In this document: in pieces, positions 44,461 through 54,940 of the stretch
Numbering within the stretch: the first letter of the stretch is position 1
Layout of the letters: each line of letters opens with the position of its first letter
Assembly: GCF_040869045.1 (NCBI RefSeq)
Contig: NC_090319.1
Location: forward strand, 341,166,302-341,230,301
Reading direction: 5' to 3'
DNA length: 64,000 bases
Origin: Eurosta solidaginis
Lineage: Eukaryota; Arthropoda; Insecta; Diptera; Tephritidae
Translations under genes and position numbers: made by a program
Notes under the pieces: generated by a model
Seen by the model: the letters and a program-made list of their open reading frames with translations, nothing else
Told to the model about the DNA's origin: nothing
The model's database searches: none

Positions 44461-46029
44461 CTTGGGATTTCGGATTAAGAAGATTTTGGTTTCCTCTATT
44501 ATTATTATTCTTGTGTTTTTGTCCTATTTAGGGAGTTGTTCAAGAAGATGAGTACTTCAAATAGGTCTCACTAAAGTTAAATTTCATTTTGCAGTGATCC
44601 AAACAATAAAAGGTGGAGTACCGAAGCTCTTCCGTAGATGAGACTAATATTGCCTTCAGAAATTAACTTATCACGCTTGGTAACTTTTAGTGTTTCTCTC
44701 GGAAGCCATTCGTACATTCATGGTAATAAAATATGTTAGTTAAACAGTTAGGGAAAGATCCAGCCTCCTTAAACCTCTTTTTTAAGAATCCACCTAAGAC
44801 TGTTAAATTCAAGTATCCACATGATTACTTTCTGAGCTGTACAGACCCGATTCTTTTAATTAAAATAGCCTACCCAGCAAATTTTTTTATTGCATATGCA
44901 CGTCGATATTACCACGCTACTGATATTCAAGCGCTATAACATATTTCGAGTAACACACCCAACGGAATACTCCAACATTCAGCAACTCGACGTACAATCG
45001 GAGGGATTCAATGGGTTGTGTAGCGCAAGCCATCAAAGGGATGATAGCATAATAGACTCCTCAAACCAATTATTAATCTCACCTATCCGTGGCGAATACT
45101 GTTTATTTATCAAGCGGGTCCCTCTGGCGGACACAAATTCCTTACGGAAGGAGGTTTTTGGATAAACTATAAGGTTCCATTTTGTCATATTAAATAGTTC
45201 GCTAAATGGTCGTTATAGTAACTTAATGTTTGCTATTTTTCGGACCATACCGGAACCACATCTATAAAAATCCTTGTCCAAGTTTTTACCTTAAAACTGT
45301 GGAATTTGATATTCTACCATACTCTAAATAGCTGAAAATTCAAGCATGAAGTGACTCGCGTATTCCAGTTCATTACCCTACATTTATCTACAGTATGAAA
45401 AGAATTCCAGTATGTCAAGTCGTAGCGCACGTACTCCCATTGGAGAGTAACACGTCGAAATCCAAACCACCTTAAATATAGAATGAACCCACTTAGTTTG
45501 TCTCATCACCTAATGTCAACTTTCGGCAAAAGGTATTCGCTTCCCACGGTAGTAGGTTCCATGTACCGGAGCATTCCCGACCATTTCAGTGCAACTCCAT
45601 TACATTTGCTGCATTCCTTCTACAAACTTTCAGCCTTGAAGCTGGACTGGTCCATACTCTCTTGTTGCGGGAAGGTATTGAACCTTACCTCGATCCCAGG
45701 ATGTGGTTCTACTGAATATACCGGAAAAGGATCTACCTCAGACGATCAAACTCGTGTTAGTGTAAAAAATCAACGGTCATCACCCCGAAATTTCTACATA
45801 ATATTTTTGCTCCCTGCGACTGGCGTCCAAGGACATCCCGATATTCGCACTGCGACGTACCTCCGCCATCTTCTAGCAGCAACACTGCCCAGCAGACCGC
45901 ATTAACTGCCCGCTGTGGCTCGCACCAAATGGTGTCTCCAACTGATGCGGCCACTCAGACCCATTACAACAATCTACATAGAATGGATAGAAGCAATGCC
46001 TAGCACCAGCATTTAGTCAATGTGTTCAT
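44461..46029. other. No gene recognised; 45450-46029 may be 5' flank of a retroelement end
   Basis: A plus frame at 45483-45905 (140 codons) lies just upstream of the shared 3' UTR block at 46030-46180 and is in the same sense, so it may be decayed retroelement sequence. I see no domain in it. Confidence 0.3.
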
Positions 46030-46180
46030 ACCAAATCACTCCAGAGCTGATCGGGATAGTACCTTAATGGTGCTTGTTACCGGAAAGTACCGGATCTGTA
46101 TCCGGTAAAAGACAAACATCGATAACACTCCCCAAAACTTTCGGGAGTACTTTTATCGAAAACAACAAAAATGTTTAGCA
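46030..46180 (+). repeat. 3' UTR and end of the CAA-tailed retroelement
   Basis: GATAGTACCTTAATGGTGC, CGGATCTGTATCCGG, and ATCGATAACACTCCCCAAAA with TTTCGGGAGTACTTTTATCG form a hairpin (ACTCCCC with GGGAGT), followed by AAAACAACAAA. The same block is on the minus strand at 26292-26360. Confidence 0.6.
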
Positions 46181-47504
46181 GAACCCTGATTGATTGCTTA
46201 CTATGCTCAACGCTGAAGATTTTTTCGAGGCTCTACGAAGCCCTCGATGGTACCATTAGTCTATAACAGAGGTTGTCAACGAGCTAATAAATTATTCGCG
46301 CTCACTTCACAAATATTATTCATTTCTATTAGGAACACAAATCATTCTTTCAGTGTTAGCAAATATGCGTGCATACGTCTTGCCTGGTTTAACGTTAATC
46401 AACGATTAATCAATAGCACTGCGATGATTTTACTCTTACCAACACAGCCACAGTTTTAGTTTTGGCGATCGCTGCTATGGAAGCAAGAGTGAGATCCAAA
46501 ACCACTTCCCTAATTGCAGTTACAAATGAAGCCATCTTGTATCTTTTCCTAGTCGTTCTCTCGCCTTAAAATTGTACAAAAAAAACAATTTATTTCCAAT
46601 AAAGGCTTTCGTGTCTTAATGTTAATTCAGGAATTATTTAAAATTCAGCTGACTGTTCTTTCACTAATTGTCATTCTACGTGCAGTGTCTCTTAAAACAG
46701 GACAACATCGATACAAGATAATAAATGTCTACCAAAAACACATTATGTCCATCATTTTGCATTTAAATGAAATCGCTATCTTAATAAAATTCTACATCAA
46801 GCAATAAATTCAGAATCTGAATTATTGCAGCAGGCGCCTACACTTTGCCAGCACAAATTTAAATTCTCATACAAGAAAGCCAATTTGGCAGCCGCAATAG
46901 CGATAAATCAAATTTTTATCTGTCATCATAATGTTTGCGTGCCATGAAGCAGCTGCTAGAAGAGTAAAGCCGTGGAAGCATATGAAATATAGGCAGTTTA
47001 TGCGTGGAAGGCATAGATATCACGCGGATTTAGAGGGGATAGGAAAGTAAAGATAGCTCAAGAATTATTCCCAGCAGGTATGAGGTTATTGCAAGGTTTT
47101 TCCACTATAGGAATTTCTATTATCGCGTGCGTGTTTGATAGCGCATTCTTTTTTTTTATCTCCTCACTTGAAATAACAAATCAAATCAAATTAAAACATT
47201 TAAATTTTCGGTTGCTTATTATTCATGACACGCCACCTCATATGCCACACCATGCCATGTCGTGCCATATTCCGCGAACCAGCAATGTGTATGACTCCAA
47301 CTGGTGTTGGCATTGATCGGGAAATAAGTATGAAATGGCTGGTGGCTCTGCACTGTGGAGCATTTGTAGGTTAAATGCTGAGAACAAAATATAACTGGGG
47401 GCTATGTTGTTCATTTAAAATGGTTGTACATCAAAGGAAAGTTTAGATTAAAATGATGTTTGACTACTTAATTGTCAGATTGGGCAAGAAAAATTATTTA
47501 TTTT
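46181..47504. other. No gene recognised
   Basis: AT-rich sequence. Short frames without motifs (46247-46459, 46619-46807, 47080-47316). No repeats noted. Confidence 0.3.
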
Positions 47505-47870
47505 ATGTGAGTATCTGCCGACCTCGGCTAAACTCAGGATGCTTCAATTCACTCGGGTCGAATAAACTTTTGACCAGCGGCCAAGTGTTGCCTTGATGGG
47601 GTTGGGGGCTTTCTTAAACCCTTTTCCATTCCATGGGTCATGGAGCACGGTTACAATCCAACTCTACGTATTTGTATACCATTCAGTGTCACCACAATGA
47701 TCTCGAAGGTCCTGTCTGAAATAAGTAGAACCAGAGAAAGCTGCGAGGGCTTATCTGCTACCCATGGTACCAACTTTCAAGTCTTTGCTCAGACTTGACG
47801 CCGTCGAAGCTACCTTCTATCGCGTATCCACCTAGTCCCTTGTACCTGTCATGGCATTCGCAAGTAAGCT
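47505..47870 (-). mobile_element. R1-clade 3' UTR fragment, second copy
   Basis: GTGAGTATCTGCCGACCTCG, CTTTTCCATTCCATGGGTCATGG, CACCACAATGAT and CAACTTTCAAGTCTTTGCTCAG, then GCGTATCCACCTAGTCC. These occur in the same order as in the 3' UTR at 36143-36545. No coding part is attached. The sequence beyond 47870 does not match. Confidence 0.7.
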
Positions 47871-49489
47871 TGTATATGCCAAATAGGACGACAAGCAAGA
47901 ACAAGGTTCAGAGAAAATATTAGAGAATATAAAAAAAAAACACAGAATCCAACCACCATACCAGAATCAAACTTTGTGAACCACATGGTCGAAAATAACT
48001 GTTCCGCCGCAAATATCAAAGAAACAGTCAAGGTCCTTCACAGGCAATAAAATGCTGATGTCTGAACGTACTCGAAAACATGGAAATCTACATGCACAAA
48101 ACATTCGACGGTAGAGTAATAATCAAAAAGAGAAATACTATTACACAGATGAACACAAACACGCAACAACACCATGAACACAAAACAACAAAACAACCAA
48201 TTAAAGAAACATACAAAAAGGTTAAATGACAAAAAATTACTGTCTTCTACCTGCCCCCTAACCACACAAGTTTATCTGTGAAAGCTAATTCCGTTTTTGA
48301 ATGAACCCATAACACACACATATATATATATTCTATTATCTTTGTTCTGGACCAAGAGTGATCTGAATTATGCAAGCTGTTAAAAGAAGATAGGATGGGG
48401 CTTAGAAATTTCAATTCAGTTCGAGCTGTACTACATTTACACTAATATGAACACAAATTTGAGTTTTAATATGGCGAAACAAAGGAAAAAGGAACAGCTT
48501 TCGTTAGGAAGTTATGGCTGGCCCTTAATACACGAGTCCAAGAAAAAATTTTAATTTAGGTATATTCGGTTTTTGATTACAATAACAAAAACATTTAAAC
48601 AACACTCTAGTATTTGTGAGTGAATCCAGCCTGTAGTAGCAATATACGTGTTACATATATACGAGCCGGACCAGTGCGCATCTTACGCAACCAATGTAAA
48701 AGTCTCTTATCAAATATCAACGGAAATCAGCTCTTATATCAATCCATTAAAACTTAGAGCTTGCGCTCCCATCTAGCGTATGGTCGAAACTGCCGGTAAT
48801 GCAGTGCAAATATTCCCAATACTGCCATAGTACAAATATATTTCTTTGTGTGCTCACAATTCTTTATTTTAAACAAATTATTTCAGCAAAATATAGCTAA
48901 ACAAAAGCACTACGACCAAAATTGCCCAGAGCTCGCTTATAGCCCGAATCTCCATCTTTACAACCAAAACTTTATTTATAGATTTGGATTCCGAATAAGA
49001 GCGAAAAAGGGACCCGTACATAAAAACAGCAATTAGAAATAATATATATGATGATGATTATATGCCAAGCAATGAAAAAAGTTACGTATACGCACCGGTA
49101 TCCGTTTTTTTTTTTTTTTTTTTTTTGTTGTGTCACTTGTACTGGTACAATTAACTAACAAAATTGGCATAGTGTTTCGCGATACTGTCGTCACTTTCAA
49201 TAGCGCCAATCGCTAATTATTTCCTCATTTATTTTAGATTAAGTGGGGACCACGACCTGCTAGGTCAATTATGATGGCGGGTTCGGATTCAGGGCATCAA
49301 AGTCCAGGTGATCCACATACTTCTTTGAGAGTGGATGTGCGAGCTGGAAAAATGTATGAAATGTGTTCTATTTCGAAATTCGAAGGCCAATATCGGATTT
49401 TGGGGGATAACTTCGATAGAATCAAAATGAAGGGGTACTCAACTACTGCTGGCGTACCAATAGAAAACAAATGTTTTTAAGTTAACAAG
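47871..49489. other. No gene recognised
   Basis: Contains a run of 22 T near 49107 and GTTACGTATACGCACCGGTA at about 49080 (cf. 21667). 48030-48290 is A/C-rich with a chance minus frame. No gene seen. Confidence 0.3.
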
Positions 49490-50257
49490 ACCTTGCTCAG
49501 GGGTGTTATCGGCTCTAGTTTTAGGCTTAATTGTTTTTTGATTGTTATCGAGGGTTTACGGATGTGTCATCGATTTTATCGGCGTGTTATCGCCGAGTCA
49601 TCGGCTTACAGATCTTTACTCGGCTTGCTATCGCGGGTGGGTGGATGTTTCATTGATTTTTTGTTCAAACTCAATCGACACTGCTTCATAGCAAACCGAG
49701 GAGTTGTCAAAAAAAATTTTAATACGCTGCGAACAAATTTATAGCAATAATTTTTTTGAAAACAAATCGATAGCTTCTCGATAAGTTTTCGATAACAAAT
49801 TCGATGGTAAATCAATAAGAGTTTTATAATTTGTCGATAATTTTTTAATAAAAATCGCAGTTTATTAAACCCTTCTTTAGTTTTAGAATTTTTTGAATTG
49901 TTTTCGATTAAAAATCAGTAACTTTTCCTTAACACTCCGATAAGAAACTGGTAACGCTGAAAAAAATCTACAAGTCTTCTTCTAAATATTAATAAGGTTT
50001 TGATAACATATTGATACATTTTCGAAAAAATAATAATATAATATATTAAATTTCGATAATAAATCGATAACTTTTCTAAAACAATTCATCAGTAGAAAAT
50101 CTATAAACTGTCGATAAGCTTTGAGTCGATGACTCAGCGATGCCTCGTCGATAACTCGTCTATTCTTAGGCGATAACATACCTATTATAACCCGATAACT
50201 CGTCAATAAGAAACTTATAACACGCTCATAACCCGTCAACGATAACAAACCGTTATC
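49490..50257. repeat. TTATCG/CGATAA minisatellite with opposed halves
   Basis: I count 17 TATCG/CGATA sites in about 760 bp. Those before about 49640 read TATCG and those after about 49750 read CGATA, so the two halves are inverted round a centre of about 100 bp. No target duplication was identified. Confidence 0.7.
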
Positions 50258-50560
50258 AAAACGTTTCTCTCATATCAACTTTAGCACATACATAGTTTGG
50301 ACATTACAAGCATTATAAAACGTTTCTCTCATATCGTCTTTAGCACATACATAGTTTGAACATTACACCACAATGAAATAATTACACTTACGCTTACAGT
50401 ATGTATTTCCCCATAAAATCTACCGCTTCCAAAGACTACGCTTATGCCTACATTACTAAATATCAGTTACACATGCTACGCTTATACCTACTCCACACTT
50501 GAATTCTATATTTGCCCACATAGCTTAACACTTACAAAGACTACGTTTATGCTTGCATTC
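50258..50560. repeat. 59 bp tandem duplication, then GACTACGCTTATGCCTAC repeats
   Basis: AAAACGTTTCTCTCATATC..TTTAGCACATACATAGTTTG.ACATTACA occurs at 50258-50310 and 50317-50367 (59 bp period). Further on, GACTACGCTTATGCCTACAT-like words occur at about 50434, 50475 and 50539. Confidence 0.7.
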
Positions 50561-52394
50561 ATCTACTTTAAGTTTATGTTTTAGATAACCCAACTAACTA
50601 ACGGTATTACCTAAGATTTTCACACTTAAAAAGTGCATAATTTTTGCAGCTACTTTTGTTATTAAATCAAGTCCAGCTTATAACTTTTTCAACGAAAATT
50701 TTCAAAAGGGCCCATAGTACGCCAATAGTGACGCACAAAGTTGGCAGGCAGCACGTCGCCAATTTTTGCGCTCGTTTATTGCTTTGCACAGAATTATAAT
50801 TTTTGCATGACGATATTTTTTTCTTTTTGCGAATGATTGCATGAAAAAAATCGGATGCCAACAAGAGTCAAATATGCAATGTGGACTATTTTTAAGCTGT
50901 AAAGATAGCGGAGTAAGCAGAGTGCGATATATATGTATTAATATGTGAGTAACTAAAAGCTTTGTGAAAATCACCGTAACGAATTGTCTTTTCCTTTGGT
51001 ACATACCGAACGTGCCACACATACTTGAGCAATCAGCGCGTGAGCATTACGTTAAGGTCGCCGCGCGCCCATGCTTTGGGGCAAGATTTGATCGTTTGCC
51101 TCTTTTTGAGTTTTGACTGTCCGCTGTTCATTCACAAAGATCCACATCACGCCCCATCATAAATACATCAGATTACAGCTTGAAGCCGAGCAGGGCGCAG
51201 AGTGAAGCATTAGTAACGGCAACTGACAGATACTGTAATGGTCCTTTTATGCTACCACCTTGCTTTGATGATGACATAAGTTCGCAATCTATGTATGTAT
51301 GTGTGTATGTGCGTACATGCAACGCTGTCATACACACTGTACAACATTACAAAGGCTTTACACACTCTGTGTTTGTGACGGCTGTCTGAAGCACTTTGAC
51401 ACTTTTCGGTATTTTTTTTTTTTGTTTTGTTGCAGCTATCGCGATGACGACTTCTGTGCGTTGTCAGTGAATTCTACCACATACACATACGCACGGTTTT
51501 GTGAAAAAGCAGCAGCAGCAGCCGCCATGACATTTTTATTAAAACATATTCTGCAGTTGCTCATTTTTTATTTTAAATAAATTTTTTTTCTTTGCTTTTA
51601 TTTAAATGCCCTTCACTGCTGCTTACCACTTGCTTTTTTCCACTCGCTGCGAGCGCCAGTCACCGGCTGTTGAACTTTTGACACGAGCTTGTGGCGTTCG
51701 TTGTTGTTGCATTAAGTTGTTGTTTTATCAAAAATTTTGCGTTTCTCATTTTTAAAAAATTTTCTGTATTTTCCATTTTACTTTCTTGTTCAGTTTGTCT
51801 GTTTACAGCTTTGTATGTAGGTGTGTATGTTTGTATGTATTTTATTCCCAAGTTTGTCCAGTTTTATATGTTGCTTCAGCGCTCGCTCTTATTGCTGTTG
51901 TTGTTACTGCCATTGCATGGCACTTTTTGCATATTTGCGTTTCGCGTTTGTGCCACAACAAACGAAAACATTGACTTAAATTCTCCTTTGTGGGTATTTT
52001 GCAGCATTTTTATATGAGCGCTGTGGCTTTCAGTTCGGTTTTTCTTTATTCCCTCATTCTTTCCAGTTTTGAGTGAAGCTTAAGCGCATATTTCCTTTAA
52101 TACAAATGTCCTTTAATACATTTTTAATTTCTTGAAATATAATTCTACTCACGTTTTATGAATATTTAAGTCATTTGCGTTCAGTTTGCGGATTCACATC
52201 ATAATTTACTTAACTATATGGACAGAAGTTTGCTTACAAGCAAATAAATTTTATGACTTTTGCAATAACGCAGATATATATGAAAAAATATGGCTCCTAT
52301 AAATAATACTCACCCTCTTTTAGGCTCTTCATCATCCGCTTACCTTCAGAGTAATATAATGTTTTCTGTTTTGGATATTTTTGTTTAGTTTTGA
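50561..52394. other. No gene recognised; possible host non-coding sequence
   Basis: No transposon motif. Contains TATGTATGTGTGTATGTG near 51293 and several T-rich stretches. Overlapping frames on both strands (50667-51022, 51180-51580, 51660-52017) are hydrophobic low-complexity without motifs. This and 23312-24959 are the best candidates for single-copy host sequence. Confidence 0.35.
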
Positions 52395-53740
52395 AATTAA
52401 ATGTCAGCCCAGCTTAGCTTTGAGGGAAAAGGAGAGTAAGCTTGAGAGACTCCCTGCCTTCTATTAAGCGTAATCTTGGTTATTACGTCCTGCAAGTCAA
52501 GTAATACGTACTGTCGGCCTTCCCGGTGTTGAACGTCATACCATTGGATTTGTAGGCTACATCGTGATTGTCTACCTAACAAGTCCTTTTGGTTCTTTAG
52601 CCTTTTGGGGCTGGCATGGTGAATTATTATCGTGAACGTAAGTCCTTCCACGTGCGCTCTGAACCATTGTATGCCAACGATATCAGCATATCACTCAAGC
52701 TTTGTTATGCTATAGTTCTTTTGATCCTAGTTGACCAAAGCGGAAAATAAGGCTATGGGTCCTTCGCTTTCCTCTACGTCTAATTGAAATAAAACCCGAT
52801 CCACTCCGCCTATCAATGCGTTACATTTAATATAAAAGTGCTTTGCAAAATCCGGATGCGTCAGTACAGGGGCCTTAATCTGACTTTGCTTCAGTCAGTC
52901 AAACGACTTACGGGTGTCGTCGATCATAGCAAACTGCTTAATCTTTTTTCTTTGGATGCGGTCGTGCAGCGGCGCGATAGATAGAGGTTCGGTACCAGCT
53001 GGACAACTTTAGGAACCGTAGTAATTGTTTCGGTGTTTTTGGTTCAGAAAAATCCCTCACAGCTGCCGATTTGTTGGTACCAGTACGGATACATCCATCT
53101 CCGACAACATCTCCCAGATATCGGGTCTCCTGGAAGCAAAATATATTTTTCTCGATGTTTATCCTTAATTTTAGTTCTCGCAAATACCGAGCGACGTTTT
53201 ATATCACACAAAGATGTGACGCAAAATCCTCAGAATACACTATCAGACCGACTAAGTACACAAAAAACACATTCACTCTGTCTATTGACCTGAACATGCT
53301 TCGTTCGGCAATACAAAGATCGAAGGGCATTACAGTAAAATGATTAAGGTATCTTCCTGGTACAAACATATTTTACTGTTTTCTGTTAACTTATTTTACC
53401 AGAGTTGTCTGCCGAAAGGTATATTTAACGTCTATCGCTGAAATAAAACGTGTATTTTGCTAACAGTGAAAGATGTCATCAATGTGGGGAAGAGGGTAAA
53501 TTTTCTCGCATCCAGATAGTGCCGTTTTTTGTTGCCCCGATAATCAGGGATACAGGAGCACTCCAACTACTGTAACTTTCTTCTGTAAATCCCTTTTCTA
53601 TCATCGTATATTACACTTGATAAACAAAATTCCTCTTTTGCCGGGGATATTGAGTTGTGTCCCTGCTTCACTGCTAAGTTTTCGTTTACGGGTTGAATAA
53701 TATGCTCCTCAACAACTAGACGCCCTAGTTCCAACACTTT
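52395..53740 (-). pseudogene. Ty3/gypsy LTR-retrotransposon pol remnant
   Basis: Minus strand from 53740 down. PDYRGNKK at about 53550-53526 is an early RT block. The catalytic YxDD site is decayed to YQED near 53365. The thumb has ELKLRINIEKNIF and RYLGDVVGDGCIRTG (53180-53075) and PKTPKQLLRFLKLSSWYR (53040-52985). RNase H/connection pieces lie at 52890-52440 in broken frames: ALIGGVDRVLFQLDVEE, WFRAHVEGLTFTIIIHHASP then KRL, and LQIQWYDVQHREGRQYVLLD. Many stops and shifts. No LTR, gag, integrase or envelope frame was recognised nearby. Group-level placement rests on the thumb and RNase H text; the lineage within Ty3/gypsy is not determined. Long dead. Confidence 0.8.
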
Positions 53741-53754
53741 AAAACTTGAATATT

Positions 53755-54240
53755 TTTCTTACACTTTTTCCGAAGTTTTACCCTCTTCGTCTGGGACTTC
53801 TATCAGCAAGTGTTGCAGCTTCTTTACCAGTTCATCGGCCTTTTCATTACCTTCTGTCCTTTTATGACGAGCAACCCAATACAGATTAATGGTTCAGTCT
53901 AAGTGAAGTTTTTCTAATGCTTATTTACATTCCAGGGCACTTATTGATGAAGTACTGTGTAAGATTATTGCCTTAGTCGCCGCCTGACTATCAATATTTA
54001 TATTAAAGCGCCTCCAGCATAAGCATGCTTATTCCAGAACTCCTGCTGGTTTCTTCATGGCTATAATTTCTGCCTAAAAGACGTTGTATTAATTTGGCAG
54101 TCTGTAGGATCTACTTATTTCTCGATCGACACAGAAGACAGCTGACAGGGTAACTGCGCATCAAAAAATGGCTAGTGCAATGGAGTGCCTGGCGCCCATA
54201 ATACCCATGAGTCTAAATTAGTTAACGTTCTTAGGGAAAA
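53755..54240 (-). pseudogene. RNase H fragment of a non-LTR retrotransposon
   Basis: Minus-strand order: a YRLPN-like stretch near 54110, AEIIAMKKP with the catalytic Glu (about 54075), and NINIDSQAATKAI with catalytic Asp (about 54000). LYWVARHKRTEGNEKADELV then KK follows at about 53890-53835, with the His and the last Asp. Stops lie between blocks and the first block (TDGSK) is not readable. It sits directly upstream, on the same strand, of the Ty3/gypsy remnant, but the two are unrelated elements. Same enzyme group as 58877-60290 but much more decayed. Confidence 0.72.
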
Positions 54241-54940
54241 CAGTCCTCTGTAGTATGTTTAGCAGTAATTCGGCAAGCCTGTTTGGTGGGGAAAAATACA
54301 AACGTTTTCCGATAGAAAACTTCCTCCATATTTAAGTATTGCTTAAGCTATATCAAGAAAGAAAATGCGTTATTAATCAAAATGGCGCCAAGAACACAAC
54401 TTTGGCCTAGTCTCGCCCACTGGGCAGCACAGCAAGCAACAAAAAACATAAAAACATTTAAGCCGGAAAATAAGAAATAGTCCGACAATCCACATTTAAT
54501 GCAAACTCATGCAAATCTCTAATAAAAATTGCACAATCTAAAGCGCTTTATTCCAGATTATAACGGAATTTGGCCTGGAAATTAATATTTCAACACCTTT
54601 GTTATTTTCCGACTTACCTTTGCAATACCAATCGCGTTCTACGCGGTTGTTAGTTGATTTAAACTTTGTGTTGTTATCCTACAAATACACCAAATTTCAC
54701 AATAATTCCATGGCAACGAGTAACCGCAAAAGCCACGGGCATAGCGTTCAGGTCAACGCCGATGCTCAAACAAAACGTCAAATCCAAAACCAAAACTAAA
54801 TCCGAATTGCACAAGCCAATTATTTATTTATGGCGACCCATAAACGTTGGCTAACATTGTTTTTGTGGCGAACCCTTTCTACCACGGTAACGTACGCATT
54901 ATGTTGCATTTGTGAGGTATGTTGTATGTGGTGTTTGTTT
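54241..54940. other. No gene recognised
   Basis: AT-rich sequence up to the start of HINE-1 copy G. CACGGTAACGTACGCATT at about 54883 weakly recalls the motif at 21667 and 49080. Confidence 0.3.

Noticed and set aside
45483..45905. 140-codon plus frame as a host gene
   Set aside because: No recognisable domain. It lies just upstream of a retroelement 3' end in the same sense, so decayed transposon sequence is more likely.
51180..52017. Possible host exons on the plus strand
   Set aside because: Frames are short, overlap frames on the other strand, are low in complexity and show no motif or convincing splice sites.
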